Shown: positions 12,092 through 40,163, counted from the first letter of the stretch. The stretch is 64,000 bases of DNA from Pomacea canaliculata (GCF_003073045.1 NC_037595.1:12268074-12332073); one strand, 5' to 3'. The notes: generated by a model from the sequence alone, not told the origin. Numbers and translations are program-made.

Positions 12092-14731
12092 CAATTGTAG
12101 GAACCTATACTAGTGCAACATTGTTATAACATAAGACCATGAATAAGTTTGAGTGACTATGAGCATTTACCCACCCAAAGGCGGCTCAAATTGATTACAA
12201 AAAAGAAAAGATATTAATTAATAAAAAAAGAATAATCTTTCATAAGTAACACTACATTGTTTGCAACTATCTATTATCCACATCTGATTCATATGTTGAA
12301 AAGGGCACTTCTTCTCACCCTTTACAATATTCTTTTCTTTTGCCCCCACTGTACCACAGAATGTAATTCTTTTTAATCATTTCTTTATTGACAAAGTGTT
12401 TTTTTTACACATAAGCTCATATATGTGACTTGAAGAAGTAACATATTAGCTGTAGTTGAAATAAAGGTTAATAGGAGTAATCAGGCTTTAAGAAAATATT
12501 TTGGTCCTTTCTATGCACATGGCAAGACATAGCATCTCGTTAAGTAGAACATTATTTTATGTATATGTTTGTGGTGATTCAGGTGGACTGTATCACTTAT
12601 AGGATACGAGTTATGTTGGACCTTGAATGGCAATGAGGAAGACTGCTGCATTCCCTGTTGGCTAAGACTCATTCATACTCAAACATTTTTAATAGATCTA
12701 GCTTGCAAAAAGCTGGAGATTTCATTAGGATTAATGTGATTCTTGTTTAAAATATTTAGGTCTTCTTCTCCAGACGCATTTGGTCAAATTGTAACAAGTT
12801 TTAGTTATAATGTTCAAAGCACATGGAGGTTATATGTAGGTGGATTCTCTACTTTGTTTTGTCAAAACTTCACCAAGGAGTCTTTGCGGTAGTGGAAAGG
12901 AGGATTAATGTCTAGTGCAACAACCATAGAGGCTTGCAATATTTAACCCTGATAAGTTCAAAATGGACAAATCAACAATTTTTCAGCAGTGCAACATTTT
13001 GCAATGTTCAACCTAAAAGCGCTCATCGAACGTTCATATTGAAGCTGTGCTGTAATAGTTCAAAGGAAATGTGGTTGTGGAATGAATGAACCCAACAGGA
13101 AAATTGAGTATGTAAAGGATGAAGTGACCATAAATTTAGATGTGCGAGTGATGTACACTATGCTTTTGCTGCAGGAAAACACGAGGAGTGGGGGTACCAG
13201 ATTTGGGACTACATGTGTAAAGCTGTATTATGATTTTAAACACTGTTGGAGATAAACAATATTAAATTGGATAACATATCTAAAGTAAAACAGATTCACA
13301 CACAGCATTGCTTCAAAAATAAACATAAAATACTTAGGAAAGAAATTCCCTGGAATTTATATAAAGAATGTTCTATGAATTACTTCCGAATTAGGATGTT
13401 CATGATAGGAAATAGCCCAGTCTACCATGTGTGACCTTCCCCCCCCCAAAGATTTTGATTTCTTGTTTGTCTAAATCACTTTATTGTCTTTCTTAGGAAA
13501 ATTAGCAACGATATTGCGTGTCTGGGTTCACTGGAAAGGACATCTGTCAGAAGGGCCAGATGCCAAACCCTCAGATAATCTCTATTTTTTACTAGTTTAA
13601 AATATTTACAACAATTTGATTAAATCCAAGCTGGTCAAAAATGTTGTTTTAAATAACAATCAGGTACAAATTATCCATGACGTTACTGAAAGTTGGTGAC
13701 TTGAGAGAATCTTAAAAAATAGAGACACATGCAGAACAAAGTATACAGTAATGCTTTATGCACCTATCTATACACGACATGCCATAGATTATCAGACAAA
13801 CGTCAGTAACCTGGTTGCGAAGAAAATCAGATTACATAAACTGTGATGATAACAGTCATTTCCAACGCTTATGTGAAGCGTGGTTGCAAAACTTTGAATA
13901 TATCTGGCAAAATTTCGTTACATACAGCCAAAACGCTAATTCTCATAGGTTGATGCTATGTTATGTACAATTCATCTAGACTTACAAGTTTGAAAAAATT
14001 CCACTTATTGCAGTAAACGTGATTGGGCGCACAAGAGACATAACGGAGCAAAGAAGTCTGCTTACATTCTATTCATGCACACAAACAAATTGAAGTGTAC
14101 TCTCACTACATGGCGTTGCAACGTTAACAACATGAGAAATATTGCATTTTCCAATCTCAATCTGTGCTGAGCACAATATTGGGGAAGATAATATTTTTGC
14201 AATTCTTCTTCAAAATGTTTGTAAGGATATATCGTTTTGTTCCTTTCTGGTTTGGATTTTAAATGAGAACTGCTGATTTTCCTGGAGAATTTATTATGCC
14301 CAAGAACTTACAAGGCCAAGTCTAAAACTGGCTTAGCATTAATAAAAAAGATGCAGTCAGATATCCTCTCCCAAATTTTACAAATAAACTGACAATTTTT
14401 TTAACACAAGCAGCAAGAACTTCTTATGAGACGGGAGCAATCACAAGCCATCTCTCAGCCTAAGCCATTAGACTTCTTCACTGTTAAAATGGCAGAAAGG
14501 TGGCTTTACAACCTTGACCAACATATAAAATATGTGGCACATGAAGGTCATATAGCAATAATAACTATCCATCTGGAAAACACTGATATATACTAAGCTG
14601 TGTGAAAATATGAAAAATCTCTTTTAAATGATGTATTCTTCAAGCAGATGAACTGCATTTTTATCTGGCAATCATGAAAATCATTAAACAACAGGAGCGT
14701 GACAATAGTGGTTTAAAATAATGAAGATTTT
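12092..14731. repeat. Duplicated block, copy B (noisy version of copy A)
   Basis: Starts at the same CAATTGTAGGAACCTATA as copy A at 9189 and follows it end to end, finishing at the equivalent of 11991 and then continuing into unique sequence. It is about 160 bases shorter than copy A. The differences are dominated by scattered one- and two-base deletions with a few insertions, the profile of unpolished long reads rather than of evolutionary divergence. Confidence 0.85.
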
Positions 14732-15627
14732 GTGCCTTGGTCCTCATATTTATTAAATGTTTTATTGACCAGAGGGTGAAAGGCAGAACATTTTTGTGTG
14801 ACATTCATGCACTCTAGCCATTGTTGTGGACCCTTTCCCAATTACAGTAACATGTAGATAATCTGTAACATCAATGAAGCCTGTATATCACCACTATAAT
14901 AAACAACACTTAACAATTGCCACTATCTAGCCAACCACAGCCTTGGAAAAAAGCAAATTACTTTAAAAGGTTTCTGCTTTTTTTAAAACCTTAACAATAT
15001 AGGTGCTGCCCTGTAAAGGCATCATCATTACTTTGCAATTTGAATATTTGTTGTATCACATATCACACTGAAAAATCATAATGAGTAGTCAGTCAAGCTA
15101 AATGTACCCAGCTGACGAGATGAGTACTGGATTTAATGTCTCAACTGAAGTACTCAATTGACATGATCAGTATTGGATTTCATGCTTCAAATGAAGCCAC
15201 TAATGAGGGAAAAAGAAAAGCACAAAGTTTGGCACAATATAATGTTTCTTTCCTGAGAATGCTTTTCAGAAACATTCTTTCTCTTCCAAACATCATTGTG
15301 AACTTGCTTCACCTATTCCATTCTTTTCTTTTGTGCTGTTTTTTCATGTTTGTAATAACCCTTCAAATATTTTTTTTGATGGAATCCTTAGCCATGTTTT
15401 TCAAATTAAAATAGCTCTTTTATAAATCTTTTCAAGGTCATTAAAATAATATAGAATTTGAAGTTTTTGAAATATGATATGCTTTGTGACAATTAACATT
15501 CTTACATTTCTGTACAGATAGGTAGCAGACCTGTCATCAAAATTCTTATATAATACCAAACTACATTTATTCAACTTCATATTTTTCAACACGAGCAGTT
15601 CCCTACAAAAATTCGTTAATTGAGATC
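14732..15627. other. Region 3' of HACE1, no gene seen
   Basis: AT-rich unique sequence with no supported exon or mobile element. It lies immediately downstream of the HACE1 stop codon on the gene's strand and may contain part of its 3' UTR. Confidence 0.5.
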
Positions 15628-15633
15628 TTTATT
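15628..15633 (-). promoter_or_regulatory. Possible HACE1 polyadenylation signal (AATAAA)
   Basis: AATAAA on the minus strand, about 20 bases after the HACE1 stop codon. The very short 3' UTR this implies is unusual, so a more distal signal may be the one used. Confidence 0.3.
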
Positions 15634-15653
15634 TTGCTAGCTGGTCCTCTGGA

Positions 15654-31549
<15,896 letters not shown>

Positions 31550-32883
31550 TCTAATTTCTTCCGAGTCATCGTATTCTAAATCCAGGACATATATCGACAG
31601 AAGCCATGTTGTCAAGGGACGCTACCTACTTGTTCCACAAATAAACATTCGTCAGCCTTGTCCTCGTCCTCCTCCATCATCTATTTATGGCATCCCACAG
31701 TCTCCTCACACTTTTTAATTACAGTGGATATGTCTGCAATTTAATGTCTCTTCAAACATTGAGGAAATATAAATATGTACAAGTTAAATAAAGCAAACAA
31801 CTCGATCAGCATGCGCTTGGCTAGGGAAAGAAAAAATATATTTTCCTCTGAAAAAGATTGAGTATAATTAGTATTTCATTAATTTATGATTTATATATGT
31901 ATATATAATTAATAGTGTACATGTTGGCTCCGTGATCTGTCTTCAGTGAAACGTCTCATGCTTGAAGCAGAAAGTAAAATATAGTCAACTCGTTATATCT
32001 CCAAATTCAATATTTTACTAGCTCGCCTCTCGTGGCACTTACAGTGGCGCCGTGATATATAGCCCTACAAACAAACAAACAAACAAACAAACAAACAAAC
32101 AAACAAACAAACAAACAAACAAGCAAACAAGCAAGCAAGCACTTAGTGGCAGTACAAATTTCTCACAAAGTTACCCCATGCACTTGTGATGGGTCACAAA
32201 TCACGACTCGAGTTCAAAAAGAGAGAAGGAAACATACATATAAATAGCGACAGCCGATATATAATTTAATTGTATCCAAGATCATTTTGCCAAACACTAA
32301 TTCTTAATTATAATATGTCAGTTTGGTTAGCACGGTTCATTCAGGAGGAAGCCTTTGCTTATACTAATTACTCGTTACAATTAAGAAATGTTAGCAGGTC
32401 AAAGAGCACATTCTTAAGCAGTCAAGCATGGCGCTTATAATGACCAAATGCCCAGCTTTAATTGAATGATTACATTATAATTGAAAAAGTGGTACGATAT
32501 CTACAGGGGATCGAGTATAATAGTTTTCGAACTCTGAATGAGATGTGATTAATAATAATAATGAGTGATTTTTTTTATTGCGCGTGATCACGCTCAGGAT
32601 GGAGCATGCTCGGCGCTTGAAACAAAAAGACATGACGAACAGCATACAAAGGACGGAAGGAGAAACAATAGCGTAGGTAAATAATAGAAGACAAATATAG
32701 GAAACACAAATAGGAACATGGAACAAACAGTAAATGAATGTGAACCACAATTAATATATCATACGTTAGTCTGTGGTTTGACTTTGCATTAGAAGTCATC
32801 TTAGAATGAATTGCTCATTGATAAACGTACACTAGTCGGTTGTTTGAAGTTGGAGCTGACCAAATATATTATATGAGGGAAAC
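31550..32883. other. Intergenic region upstream of HACE1, with (CAAA)n
   Basis: Probable HACE1 5' UTR and promoter at the left end: the minus-strand frame upstream of the chosen ATG stays open to about 31,615 without a second conserved start. A long (ACAA)n microsatellite occupies 32067-32141. No gene is seen in the rest. Confidence 0.5.
32067..32141. repeat. (ACAA)n microsatellite
   Basis: About 18 tandem ACAA units, the last few changing to GCAA. Confidence 0.95.
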
Positions 32884-33010
32884 GGATAGCCAATCGAGTG
32901 GTTAGAGAGCTGGCATCTGAACTGATACCCTAGTATCACAGCAAACTTAATCCTCCAGCTGGAGGTTTGTGATCTATAGGACAACGGTAAATAAACCTGT
33001 TAATATTTAT
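32884..33010 (+). mobile_element. tRNA-headed SINE fragment (possible)
   Basis: ACGGATAGCC followed by CGAGTGGTTAGAGAGCTGGC has an A-box-like tRNA head and resembles the head of the better preserved element at 56,218. The B box is degenerate and the rest is not clearly conserved. Confidence 0.4.
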
Positions 33011-33059
33011 TTTGAGTTTATGATTTCGTACAGATGACTAGTTTTTTTTTCTCATGATG

Positions 33060-33680
33060 GATAAAGGTGATTATTATTACAACCGGATGAGACAGTATCT
33101 GTTGAGAAAAGAAAAGGGGCGCCCACTAGAACTTCAACCTCAACCACTTACAGTCTACTACTAAAACTGGCATTGCTGAGTCGAAGGTAGATATCTTACA
33201 AAATTTTTTGTTTTTGTTATTTTTTTGAGTCATTGAAAAAGTTTTACGAAAAAAGTTCCCTGCAGTTTCATTTTCAGTGATTGAACGCAAAACAGAAAAT
33301 TATTTTAGGAACTGCCTAGAGACAAAACTAGCAGCTACACCATTCTTATTGCTCTTGTGGCTGTTGCAGGACATGTGCAAAATGGGAGAAGATTGAAAGT
33401 CTCTTTAAGGAGAAACTGATTCCAGAACTGATCCACTTCAGGACCTGTCACTGTTCAGTGTAATTCAAGGCGTAATAAAAAGAGACTCTTAGGACCCCTG
33501 AATTCTTAGATATTGGTGAAGTTGTAACTGTGATTAATGACAGTGAGAGAAAGGTGAACTTTATGAAGAAGATTCATCAAGCTGATGTATTTAAATGGCC
33601 CACTCGACCAGACTGCTGCAACATTTCATCTGCAGTTGTTTTTGTCAGAAATCTCCATTTTGTCTCAAGTTCACGACGTA
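33060..33680 (+). pseudogene. Decayed protein-coding remnant, unidentified
   Basis: Broken plus-strand frames read like protein: KWEKIESLFKEKLIPELIHF near 33,380-33,435, then a frame near 33,495-33,670 with FLDIGEVVTVINDSERKVNF, FMKKIHQADVFKWPTRPDCC and VVFVRNLHF. The FMKK...FKWP...D pattern is reminiscent of a C-terminal segment seen in multicopy invertebrate proteins of transposon-like distribution. No complete ORF, start or splice structure is present. Function is unknown. Confidence 0.3.
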
Positions 33681-33689
33681 TGAGTGAGT

Positions 33690-33740
33690 GAAGGGATGAA
33701 GAGAAGGGGAATTAGTGTTTTACGCCGAGCGAGCAAATAT
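33690..33740 (-). mobile_element. SINE 3' tail, shared with the element at 60.2 kb
   Basis: The reverse complement reads CGGCGTAAAACACTAATTCC followed by CCTTC. This matches GGCGTAAAACATTAATCTCC plus CCTTC at 60,221-60,247. The upstream body could not be delimited in this copy. Confidence 0.5.
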
Positions 33741-34961
33741 CCATCATGGTCATGCAGCCAACCTTGTATAGTTCACTATAACCACATATTACACATATGT
33801 TGTGACTCTTTGTTATGACCCACCAGTCGTTTCAGGACAAAATCATGGCCCAGTACTGTCGGGAGGCCACTCATTACAGCTAATAACGAACACAACGATG
33901 CTGAACTTTAGAAAGGACAACTATGGCACTGTGTGAACTAGACCCACTGACCAACCGACCGACGAACAGGCGGCCGGTAGGACGGCCAGTGAGACAAAAA
34001 GAAAAAATATAATTTAACACACCCTCACAAAGAACACATGGCAGCTAGTTAAGTGTTTCTAAATGCCAGACAAAGAATTGGTAGTTATTACCGTCAGTTT
34101 TTCTGCGGCAATCATGATAATAACAGTGCTCAGAATTGTAGCCACGCGTCGTGGTCTGAAAGTACAATTCAGACAACTCGCATATAATAAGAGGCTGCAT
34201 GTGATCGTTGCGTCAAACAACAGTTCACACTTCGGTTGCGAGTTCCAGGTTTTGCTTCTTGTGACAGAACGGTGACAACCACACGCAAGTATTAACATTG
34301 TTTTAGACTATTTTAAAATTCAAACAAATTAAAATACATAACCTTCATCATTTGAGGCCTCAAAGTAAACGGATACAGTTTTAAGTAATAATTTTAAAAG
34401 AGCACTATATAGATCGTTTCTATCTCTCGATCCTCTCTCTCTCTCAAGCACGCACACACACATACAAGCAGATACATACCCGGGAGGAGATGTATACACA
34501 AGTGTAATAGTAAAAAGTGTTTAGAGGTAATCCTTGGTATAACGTCTTTGTTCAGTCTCGAAACGGAAAGAATATAAATGCCTATTGTTTAAAAAGCTTT
34601 TGCTCATGCGTGAGTGCGCGTGTGCATGTGAAACTAGTATGAAAAATCATCTTCTAGTGCTTTGTTTCCTTTCCCTTCTACCTTTTTGCTTTGTTTTTGC
34701 TTTCCTCTTGTGTCAGGTCGTCTAGCCAAAGCGGTCTGAATTCCATCCTTTGTGGTGTCTGCAAAAAGTAACTTAAGAAGCCTTTTTCACTAAAATTATA
34801 TGTCCTTCCCATAACAAAGAAAGTAGCAGATGGAGGAAGTCAAATTTCTGATAAAATCCACACGCATTCAAGAAAGAAAGTACAAGTGAAATACAAAATT
34901 GTAGCGATTTAGTGATTTATTTTCGCAGTCTTGGAGAGGTCGCTGTTTGCAAGGATCCACG
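33741..34961. other. Intergenic region upstream of the acidic-peptide gene
   Basis: No gene recognised. It contains a CG-richer stretch near 33,930-33,990 and a short CT/CA-rich patch near 34,430-34,465. An acceptor-like TTTTCGCAG at about 34,921-34,928 could mark a 5' UTR exon of the following gene. Confidence 0.4.
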
Positions 34962-36993
34962 ATGAAGCTGTTTCTGATAACGCTGCTGGCTCTGTGTCTG
35001 GTCTTCGTGAAGACAGAAGGCAAGTCCTCGCTTCCTCTTACAACACACCTTTATCAAAATCGGCAGCTGCTGATTAAAATCTTGCATCCCTATTACAGAT
35101 GCTGCCTTTCACTTTTCTCCGTTATGTTCTTTGTAATGTTTTCAAATGAACAGGTTGGGCTAGGTACAGAATAATATTTCTCAAAATTTGAGCGAATGAT
35201 TCCCAAAGGTTTTGGAAAAAAAAGCTAGCTTACATACATTTGTATCTAAGCCTGTGACGGCATAAATGTCTATAGATTCGCCTGATTGACGAAAGCTATC
35301 GTAAACGTATCATGTTCAGTTCTGCTGTGCGGGTTTTTGTTGTTGTTATTTTGGTTTTTTTTTTTTTAAGCCTCCTCTGTGATGAAGTTTGGTTTGTAGG
35401 CTTGTATTTCGAGAACGGAAGGAGGTTATTCTTTCAGAATTATTAATCATTACCTTCATTGATTTAACTATCATGCAACAGATGCAATATGTTAAAGTGG
35501 CATGATCAGGCGTCGTCTCTCACCACCTTTTGTGAAAATAATAAAGATCAGGTAAAAATATCTCGGAACTTATTACAATCTTGCCCGTCAGGTTTGAGAA
35601 AGTTACGCGTTCTTTCTTCAACAACACACAAACGATCTGTCCGTGTTTTTTTTAAAAAACTGTTATTCCAACAATTAACAAATAGTTAAACACTGAATGA
35701 AGGAAATCCCACGGGAGGCCACCATGGTAATCAACACTCACTGAGCAATTCCTCTCGACGACAAACTCAGAGATCCACTGAGTCTCGTGATGACTCTCTT
35801 GGTACACTTGAAACCACTGTTATTGTCTCACTTGTCCCACAACATTAATATGTATATGAAAGGTTACGTATGATTCAGTCCGAGGATATCCAAAAACGAT
35901 AGTCTGTGAAAGATTTTACATGAAATACGATTGTTATAAAAATAATTATGGTTATTTTGTCAACACGGATCTACAGAGGCTCACTAAAAAAAAACTGTTG
36001 AACGTAAATTTGAAAAAAAAAGGTTGTTGGCAACGGACACTTATCAATACTGGGCAAGACCGACAGCTGCTGTATGCATTAAACAATGAAACATGTCTCT
36101 CCGCTGCTTTCAGACGACGAAGCTGAAGATCTGGACGTGGAAGAGGTCGAAGCTGCCGAAGACATCGAAGGTCTCATCCCTGTCGTTGCAGATGGTAAGT
36201 GGAAAGGGAAGGAAAGAGGGAAAGAGCGAAAGGGGATAGAACGTAGAAGTATGTTCTGAAACGAGCGTAGCACCGTACCTTGACATCACCAACACCATGT
36301 TCCGACTATCAACTCACAACACATCAGAAATGGACCCTTGTCCTAGGCAATGTCTTGTTGAGAATGTCAGTCCTCTACACCCGTCAAGAAGACTTATATT
36401 CGTCAGCTTCAAGAAAGCAGTATCATAAACTCAACAGGACTACAGCTTTCGAAAAGCAAGGATGGCTCCTGGAAGATCCTGGCAAAATGTAGGTGCCCAT
36501 GCATCTGACGTCCGGCAATTTCACAACAAAATGATGGTCAATGGTTTACGCAGCCCCAACACTATTTGCATGGTCTTCTCTGCCATGCCTTCTCCGGAAG
36601 TTGTGCAAGATCTGAGTACCCATCCCATATGAGTGTCCTATATGTGGGAGAACTTTTCAGGCTCGGGTCGGCCCCATCAGGCATCTCCGGACCCACATCC
36701 ACGAAATAAATTTTGAAGTCATCGTCAACACCGATAGACGAACATTCACTCGTCCGAGTACAATCCTGGAGTCTGTCTTTGACCTTTTTGTGCGCAGTGA
36801 TGTTTTCACTCGGTGTGTGTGTGTGAGAAGGGATTTATTCACTATATAAACTTACACTTTATTTGCTTACACTGAGCTTTTACCAGAAAAATTGCATCAC
36901 CACTAGACCTTTAAATGTTCACTTTTGATTATTTCAGTTTCATTAGAAGAGCGGGACACCGCAGGCAGTGGGGAAGGTGAGGAAGAATCGTGA
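34962..36993 (+). CDS. Small secreted acidic peptide (64 aa), unidentified
   Basis: Three exons in phase: 34962-35019, 36114-36194 and 36938-36993. The product is 64 residues. It starts with a classical signal peptide (MKLFLITLLALCLVFVKTE) and continues as a very acidic stretch (DDEAEDLDVEEVEAAEDIEG, a short hydrophobic LIPVVA patch, then a tail ending SGEGEEES). About 20 of the last 45 residues are D or E, with one basic residue and no cysteine. The first intron has a GC donor (GAAG|GCAAGT); the second is GT-AG. AATAAA at 37164-37169 gives a plausible 3' end. It could be a secreted calcium- or mineral-binding peptide, or a propeptide, but no family is recognised and no function is claimed. 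It is followed by another secreted-protein gene on the same strand. Confidence 0.6.
36290..36790 (+). mobile_element. LINE ORF2 C-terminal fragment with a C2H2 zinc finger
   Basis: Broken plus-strand frames contain LRMSVLYTRQEDLYSSASRK near 36,365 and, near 36,625-36,705, ECPICGRTFQARVGPIRHLR followed by THIHE. The latter is a C-x2-C-x12-H-x3-H finger of the kind that closes the C-terminus of many invertebrate LINE ORF2 proteins. It lies in the second intron of the acidic-peptide gene and has several stops. Confidence 0.6.
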
Positions 36994-37163
36994 GTGCCCG
37001 GCATTGGAAGTAAAACAGTTCATAGAGACGAACAGACAGCGGCCTGCAGTCTGCATTCTTTTCCGAAGTTTTTCCATTCAATACTACTGAAGGTTTCCCT
37101 GAAATGTTCAAGTACATTACGAACCCTGTTGTCATCTGTTAGACATTGTTCTGTCAATAAGCA

Positions 37164-37169
37164 AATAAA
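37164..37169 (+). promoter_or_regulatory. Polyadenylation signal AATAAA of the acidic-peptide gene
   Basis: AATAAA about 170 bases after the stop codon, on the coding strand. Confidence 0.5.
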
Positions 37170-38298
37170 AATGTAGACAATTTCTCCACATTGAACAAAA
37201 TCAAACCATTACATATATGAAGATTTTTTTTTTAACTGTTCATGTTATCGTGACACACGTCTACCGATTACAAATTGTAATTTAACGGAAGAATAAAACA
37301 CTAAGCTCTTCTTTACCTCTGTGACACAGAAAGAATGGTGGAATAAAAGTGTGCTAGAAAAACAGTTTGGACCTCAAACACTGTTCTAGCTTTGAAAACT
37401 GGATCACCATTCTTAGCGGTGATGTAGCGCTGAAGCTATTATGGGATATTTATGCAGTCAGAATACGGGATGATCATCACTATTCGGTTGCGTTCCTTTA
37501 ACGCGTCGATATTCAGCGTTTAACATCACTGTATGAAAACTTGATCCGACAATTCCTTCCCTAGTGCCAGATAGTCCTTCAATTGTCATGGGACCATGCA
37601 ACAGTAAAATATTTTCGCTTGTCTGAATCTCAGCCGGTGATCAACCGGATTCTCTTTACCAGTAGTACAGAAGTAAATAAATCAACCCATGCTAGTGGGA
37701 AGCGAAATGAATTTTAAATTAGTTTCATGTAAGGTAGCACCTGTGCTAAAATGATAAACCTCTAAAGTCTCCTCAATCAAAATATCTGAATTGGTTTATA
37801 AAATTAAGAGTAGCCTTTTCATTTGAAGTCTTGTTGTCTGCGATTTTCTCTGACATTCAAATGAACTTTCAATGCATCAGGTAGGTTCTTGTGAGAGTTG
37901 TTCTTTTTTTTTCTTTTTCTTTGGTTTTTTTTTTTTTTTTTTTGGTAAGAGTATGGAATAAAGCGATTATTTGAAAGTTAGTGGGACACCCTCTGAAATA
38001 AAGCAAAAAACCAGCAGGAGTTGATTCAGAGAGATGTTATCCAGTTTCATGAAGGACAAAATACAAATCTCGGTGAATGTTGCCCCTGAGATCCATGATG
38101 TAATTTTTTTTTCCACCTGAAAAGTGCGCTTCTGCTTGGGGACAAATTACGTTTCGCTTCACATGTGCTAAGTTCATATGTGCATAGGTATTATGAGATA
38201 AGTTCATATAAACAACATCATTGGGGGATATGACGGAGGAGGAAAGATGATTTACGACAAAACCTTGTCACTAACAGCCATCCACTGTGATCTGAAGC
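37170..38298. other. Intergenic, nothing recognised
   Basis: AT-rich sequence with T homopolymers near 37,900-37,945 and no supported coding region or repeat family. Confidence 0.5.
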
Positions 38299-38874
38299 GG
38301 CGCTAGCGACTGGCTGTCCCTCATCACGGAAGGCAGACAGTGGAGTTAAAATCTGCGGGTGGAGGGGTAGGAGGTGATGTGCAAAATGTTGGAACGAGGA
38401 ATGTTGGAATGCGTTAAAGCATTAAATAATAGTCTCTGTCCTTTTTTCTCTCTTTGCCAGCACGAATCAATCACACTATATGAGGATGAGTGATTTCAAT
38501 CACGAACTAATATCCCTGGACTGCTGGCAGACGATTTTTTTTTCAGTTGACTGCTAAAACGAGGCATTAGACGATATAGCTTCCGGTTTATTCACATTCT
38601 TGGTTACGGCTCGCCGAGACTAACAGCGGATCACTTCGCAAGAGGCCAAGAGTGAGTCTCGGCATACAGACATCGGTCCATCAATACACGTCCATGTTTG
38701 AATAGATGTGTAAGTGCACGAACGCCACTGATGCGCTTATGATTCTGTCAGCATTATCTAACAAAGAAACGTTTTCTTCCTCGTTCCAACATTTTGTATC
38801 TCCTCCCTCTCCCCTCGACCCTCAGATTTTAATTCCTCTGCCTTTGTAATGAAGGACAGACCATCGCTAGCGCC
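38299..38874. mobile_element. Foldback/MITE-like element with ~100-bp inverted repeats
   Basis: 38299-38400 and 38778-38874 are inverted copies of each other. Shared landmarks are GGCGCTAGCGA at the outer ends, TTAAAATCTG in the middle and AAAATGTTGGAACGAGGA at the inner ends. The enclosed ~375 bases contain an inverted copy of the repeat at 8,395-8,590. No transposase frame is present, so this is a non-autonomous foldback-like element. Target-site duplications were not identified with confidence. Confidence 0.7.
38505..38630 (-). repeat. Interspersed repeat, copy 2 (inside the foldback element)
   Basis: The reverse complement matches copy 1 at 8,395-8,590, including TAGTCTCGGCGAGCC, AATAAACCGGAAGCT, GCCTCGTTTTAG and AATCGTCTGCCAGCAGT. 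This copy has a single central unit, whereas copy 1 has two. Confidence 0.65.
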
Positions 38875-39511
38875 GGCCGACATTTTGTTCTGTGACGTCA
38901 TTATGGACTTTCCTGACCTCCCCCATGACTGGCCAGTGTCTATGGCGTATTTTCCTTTCGATTTTTCTGAATGTCTGCGTTCATGCATGCACGTACGGCC
39001 GCTAGCTGATTCTTGACCTTTTGACTTCTGCGAGGAAATGCCGACAGGCTCTTATTGACATAAGCTGTCCTGTGGTTCTCTCTCGTTCTCCCCCTCCTCC
39101 CCCTCTCTCTCTCAAATACGCGTCAAAAATACTTTTAAAAAGTACTACCCCCTCACCTTACAGCCTTCTCTCGATTCGTAAAGATGCTACAGATATTACC
39201 AAATAGACCTACATGCGAATTAAACTACCTAAATAAGTGGTACCCTGAATAATTTGAAAAGTTAAGCGCGGGATCTTAACAAACACACACACATTTTAAA
39301 ACGTGTGCTACGTGCTCTTTTCACTGACTTAACTCACCCAACCACTCACTGCTCGAAGTTACACACACAATGCGCTCTATCACTCAAGTCACTGAAAAAA
39401 CAAATTCGCACGTATTGAGCACAGTGAATTAATTTCTGAGTCTGGTATACATTCAGGGCGTGTGGAGCATAAATCGAACCTCTGGCTTTAGATTAGGATA
39501 TATGAGTATGA

Positions 39512-39591
39512 ATACATACATACATACATACATACATACATACATACATACATACATACATACATACATACATACATACATACATACATAC
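39512..39591. repeat. (TACA)n microsatellite
   Basis: About 20 uninterrupted TACA/CATA units. The open frames over it are only YIHT-type repeat translations. Confidence 0.97.
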
Positions 39592-40127
39592 ATTTACATA
39601 TACATAAATAATACAGTCCTGCATGATCATTCCTCCTACTTCCTCAAGTAAAGTGTAAGAGTTTGAAATAAACACCTTTGGTGTATATATAAATTTTAAC
39701 TCATTATCTCAGCGCCAGTTATCTCGCCAATCGTTTCTTGCCACACCAGAATTTCCTCAAAGTTATCCTTTAGTTATTTATTACATACCCCTACTATCAC
39801 CCCTTCGCCACTCTTGTCTCTCGCAGAGCTTTTGCGTTTGACGGATAGTGCCAAGATAAAGAGCTAGGACTGTACAACGTTTCAACACACACTTTGTCCC
39901 CGCCAGTCAGGGATTTCGTACTTACCAATCACAACCCAGCCGATTCGCCAGCTTCCGCCGGCATTGGCAGCGGTGCACGGTGGACAGTATTCAAGAGGGG
40001 GGAACGCGATGGCGTGACACCGCCTCCACTCCCGTGAGCTGACGTCCACGTCCCAGAAGACTGCGCGCGAGAATCTCTGGCGTTACGTGCCTGCGTTCAC
40101 ATTACGATAAGGGGCAGGGGGATTGAA

Positions 40128-40163
40128 TATTTAACCCTCCGCGACATTCAGCGCCCATCAGTC
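40128..40163 (+). promoter_or_regulatory. Candidate TATA box and initiator for the Kazal-like gene
   Basis: TATTTAA at 40128-40134 is followed at the canonical spacing by an initiator TCAGTC (A at 40160). The preceding 39,850-40,120 is GC-richer than its surroundings. The predicted start is 130 bases upstream of the ATG at 40290. Confidence 0.5.

Noticed and set aside
9189-14731. A genuine 2.8-kb tandem duplication
   Set aside because: The gap is exactly 100 N, copy A stops at it, and copy B differs mainly by scattered small deletions. Assembly artefact is the better reading.
39460-39675. Open frames over the TACA repeat
   Set aside because: Pure microsatellite translations on both strands.
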